A stretch of 8,092 nucleotides of DNA from contig DKIB01000095.1 in NCBI GenBank assembly GCA_002454015.1, forward strand, positions 1 to 8,092. The letters run 5' to 3'. Positions 6,203 to 8,092 of the stretch are shown here, in pieces. Under the pieces are notes generated by a model. The model ran no database searches and was not told where the DNA came from. It saw only the letters and a list, made by a program, of their open reading frames with translations. This DNA is from Proteobacteria bacterium UBA6729 (GTDB lineage Bacteria; Pseudomonadota; Gammaproteobacteria; Porifericomitales; Porifericomitaceae). A program made the position numbers and the translations under genes. Numbering within the stretch: position 1 is the stretch's first letter; the number at the start of each line of letters is the position of its first letter.

Positions 6203-8092
6203 TCGTTATCGATAACGATTATGCGCAGCCGGGAATTGAGGGCATTATCCGGATCCACGCTGTATTGACCAACCTGCGGACGGATGCGTATCGAGATGCT
6301 TTCCTCTCCCTCCACTTCGGTATCATCCCTGGCCACGAGCGGCAGGGTCACCAAGCCGATCCCTGCAGGCACCACGACTCGCATAAAGTTGTCTTCCTGA
6401 ACACTCAAAGTTGCTTCCAGGGGACCTTCCAGCGGAGGCAGCACCTCCGCACTCTGCTGATCCGGGGTCAACGTCCCGACCAGGGTGCCCACAGAGATAT
6501 CCGCTGTCGCTGCGTCCCGGCCGATATCCAGATTGTTCCGAACCGCATTTATGAACACCGTAATCGGTTCTGGAGACGGTGGGTGTATGCGGATGTGCAT
6601 CTCTTCAGTGTTGCCCTCCTCGATCTGCAGTGGAGCATCAGCAGGGACTCGCAGATCACCCACATTACTCATGACAAAGTTGATCTCCGGCAAATCACCG
6701 ACATGCAGCACCAGTCGCGCTGCCGCATCAGCTACACGCGTCCCGCCAGCAGGCATAGTGGCCGTCAAACTCAACACAATACGCTCATACAATCCTGGGA
6801 GAGCCTGCTCTACCAGGCCATCATCGATAATGTTGATATTTATGCACGGCACTTCAATTGCGCGGAACACCCGAACCTGACGACCGCCACGCGCCTCCTC
6901 TGTATATTCGCCCGAAATAGCCAGTTGGCCTGTGTCACCCAGGGAGATGTCAACGTTGGCTCCCCCCTCGGCAGCATCCAGAGTCAAGGTGAAATCGCCG
7001 GCGTCTCCTATTGTTGCTGTGCTCATGGCGACATCCAGTGCATAACTGACTGAAACCTCAGGCTGTGGTGAGGGTATACGCCCGAACATGACACCACCAT
7101 CGGGGTAAGCCATACAGGCATCAAAGGTCCGACCCCCTGTACCTTCGCTGATGAAGGCCTCCAGAACCATCCACCCCACTGCCAGTTGTTGCAGATAGTC
7201 GGCATCATCCGGGGTGCTGTCAGCAATTTGCACGGCGTCGATCAGAACCGACGCATTGGGAGCAACAAAGGCCTCTGGTGGACTGACCCTGAATCCAATT
7301 GACTCCCGGTCAGCAGAAAATTCCATGGGGCTTAATTCAAAAAGAAAATCATCCATGCAACCATCGGCCTGAAAGGGCGGTGTACAGCTGCCCGCACTGG
7401 CTACGCTGAACCGGGGCACATGCAACACTATACCCTCGTTCTCATTATCGATATCATCCTCTGCCAGATCGATCCGCAAAACCATGCCTGTGGCCCCATC
7501 CGCAATCTGCAACGGATAGGTATGTCTGACGAGATCCGGATTTGCCTGATCCTTGGGTATAACCACCACGTCTGGTGATGCAGGAGCCGCAACGACAAAA
7601 TCTACATCAAGTTGTGCCTGTACGCCCCGTATAAAGGTCCGCAGCTCTACCTGACCGACATAGCTGCCCACGTCATCCACCTCCGCCCCGAAGGTGTACA
7701 GAATCGGACCAAAGCCCTGCTCGGCAGCCACCAGACCCGTGCTCGTAATGGAGCTGAAAGACACGGGCACATTATCGGCGTATCCAGGCGTACGATCCAC
7801 CCGTATACGACCCACCGGATCCTCGATCCGCACACCAAACGACGCGCGTGGAAAGAATGCGCTGCCCGCCGCGATCAACTCCAGGCTCAGGGACTCCGCT
7901 GCCTCCAAATCGGCATCATCAAACACCAGCAGTTCAAAAAGAGTTCCGAGGGGGATATTGCCTTCTATCAACTGTAGCACAGCATCCGGGTTCACCGGGG
8001 GATCCACCAGCACACCACCAACCCGCAAGCGTATATCCTCTGTCAGGGAGGCCCCCCGGGACTGAATACGATAGCCCACCTGCGTCGGGCAG
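6199..8092 (-). CDS. Large acidic Calx-beta-like surface or secreted protein, C-terminal part (5' truncated)
   Basis: The frame is open from the window edge to TAG at 6199-6201, giving at least 630 residues; the real start lies beyond the window. A GTG at 8077-8079 is in frame, but the codons before it (reading CPTQ) are also open, so I do not take it as the start. The clearest domain is the last one (6202-6378): ARDDTEVEGEESISIRI followed by RIIVIDND, the Calx-beta pattern DDxxVEGdEs...IxDxD. Similar segments are FDDADLEAAESLSLELI (around 7819-7941) and ININIIDDGLVEQ...YERIVLSL (around 6700-6860). Calx-beta folds bind calcium and are common in bacterial surface, adhesin-like proteins. The protein is rich in Asp and Glu, contains a single lysine (codon 7552-7554), and has a few cysteines such as SCTPPFQADGCMDDF that could form disulfides. 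No transmembrane helix or sorting signal is visible at the C-terminus, and the signal peptide region is not in the window. The specific function is unknown. Confidence 0.75.
   Translation of the reverse strand, partial: CPTQVGYRIQSRGASLTEDIRLRVGGVLVDPPVNPDAVLQLIEGNIPLGTLFELLVFDDADLEAAESLSLELIAAGSAFFPRASFGVRIEDPVGRIRVDRTPGYADNVPVSFSSITSTGLVAAEQGFGPILYTFGAEVDDVGSYVGQVELRTFIRGVQAQLDVDFVVAAPASPDVVVIPKDQANPDLVRHTYPLQIADGATGMVLRIDLAEDDIDNENEGIVLHVPRFSVASAGSCTPPFQADGCMDDFLFELSPMEFSADRESIGFRVSPPEAFVAPNASVLIDAVQIADSTPDDADYLQQLAVGWMVLEAFISEGTGGRTFDACMAYPDGGVMFGRIPSPQPEVSVSYALDVAMSTATIGDAGDFTLTLDAAEGGANVDISLGDTGQLAISGEYTEEARGGRQVRVFRAIEVPCININIIDDGLVEQALPGLYERIVLSLTATMPAGGTRVADAAARLVLHVGDLPEINFVMSNVGDLRVPADAPLQIEEGNTEEMHIRIHPPSPEPITVFINAVRNNLDIGRDAATADISVGTLVGTLTPDQQSAEVLPPLEGPLEATLSVQEDNFMRVVVPAGIGLVTLPLVARDDTEVEGEESISIRIRPQVGQYSVDPDNALNSRLRIIVIDND
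6203..6218. other. Perfect 16-bp palindrome at the convergent gene junction
   Basis: TCGTTATCGATAACGA equals its own reverse complement. It starts directly after the plus-strand stop and encodes the closing Val-Ile-Asp-Asn-Asp of the minus-strand protein. In RNA it can form a six-pair stem with the four-base loop UCGA on either strand. There is no following T-run, so a standard terminator is not supported. A dimeric protein site or a bidirectional transcription-end structure is possible, and so is chance arising from the codons for an IDND ending. Confidence 0.5.

Noticed and set aside
6265..7053. 262-codon open frame (+) antisense to the Calx-beta-like gene
   Set aside because: There is no domain or start signal, while the opposite strand has an open frame over at least 1,890 bases with Calx-beta motifs.

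Overview
The window looks like a GC-rich proteobacterial chromosome segment, most likely gammaproteobacterial. That placement rests on overall protein style only (MoaA, an FdhD of the TTGCGQG/HGCALC type, a long OFA-family transporter). No rRNA or marker gene is present to confirm it. Low lysine use and an acidic secreted-type protein would fit a salt-adapted organism, but this is inference.

Layout. (1) Bases 1-211 hold the 3' end of a hydantoinase B / 5-oxoprolinase-type gene (+). (2) Bases 212-600 are gene-free apart from a possible stem-loop. (3) Bases 601-2292 (-) encode a 12-helix MFS transporter of the oxalate/formate antiporter (OFA) family. Its putative 5' leader consists almost entirely of three tandem 32-base repeats, each folding as an RNA hairpin on the minus strand, below a good sigma70-type promoter. 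(4) Bases 2480-6202 (+) are a tightly packed molybdenum-cofactor operon: moaA, fdhD and a single-ORF MobA-MoeA fusion, with gene overlaps of 8 and 1 bases. (5) Bases 6199-8092 (-) hold the 3' part of a long, acidic, nearly lysine-free protein with Calx-beta-like segments. It converges on the fusion gene so tightly that the two stop codons share a CTAG, next to a perfect 16-bp palindrome.

How the genes may work together. MoaA makes the pterin precursor, the MoeA part inserts molybdate, the MobA part adds GMP to form the guanine dinucleotide cofactor, and FdhD provides the sulfuration needed by formate dehydrogenase. A divergent OFA transporter could supply formate or oxalate. The formate dehydrogenase structural genes are not in the window, so this link is inferred from context. 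The hydantoinase fragment and the Calx-beta-like protein look functionally unrelated.

The most promising undescribed element is the triple-hairpin leader of the transporter gene. All 21 stem pairs across the three copies are Watson-Crick or G-U on the minus strand, while several become A-C mismatches on the plus strand.
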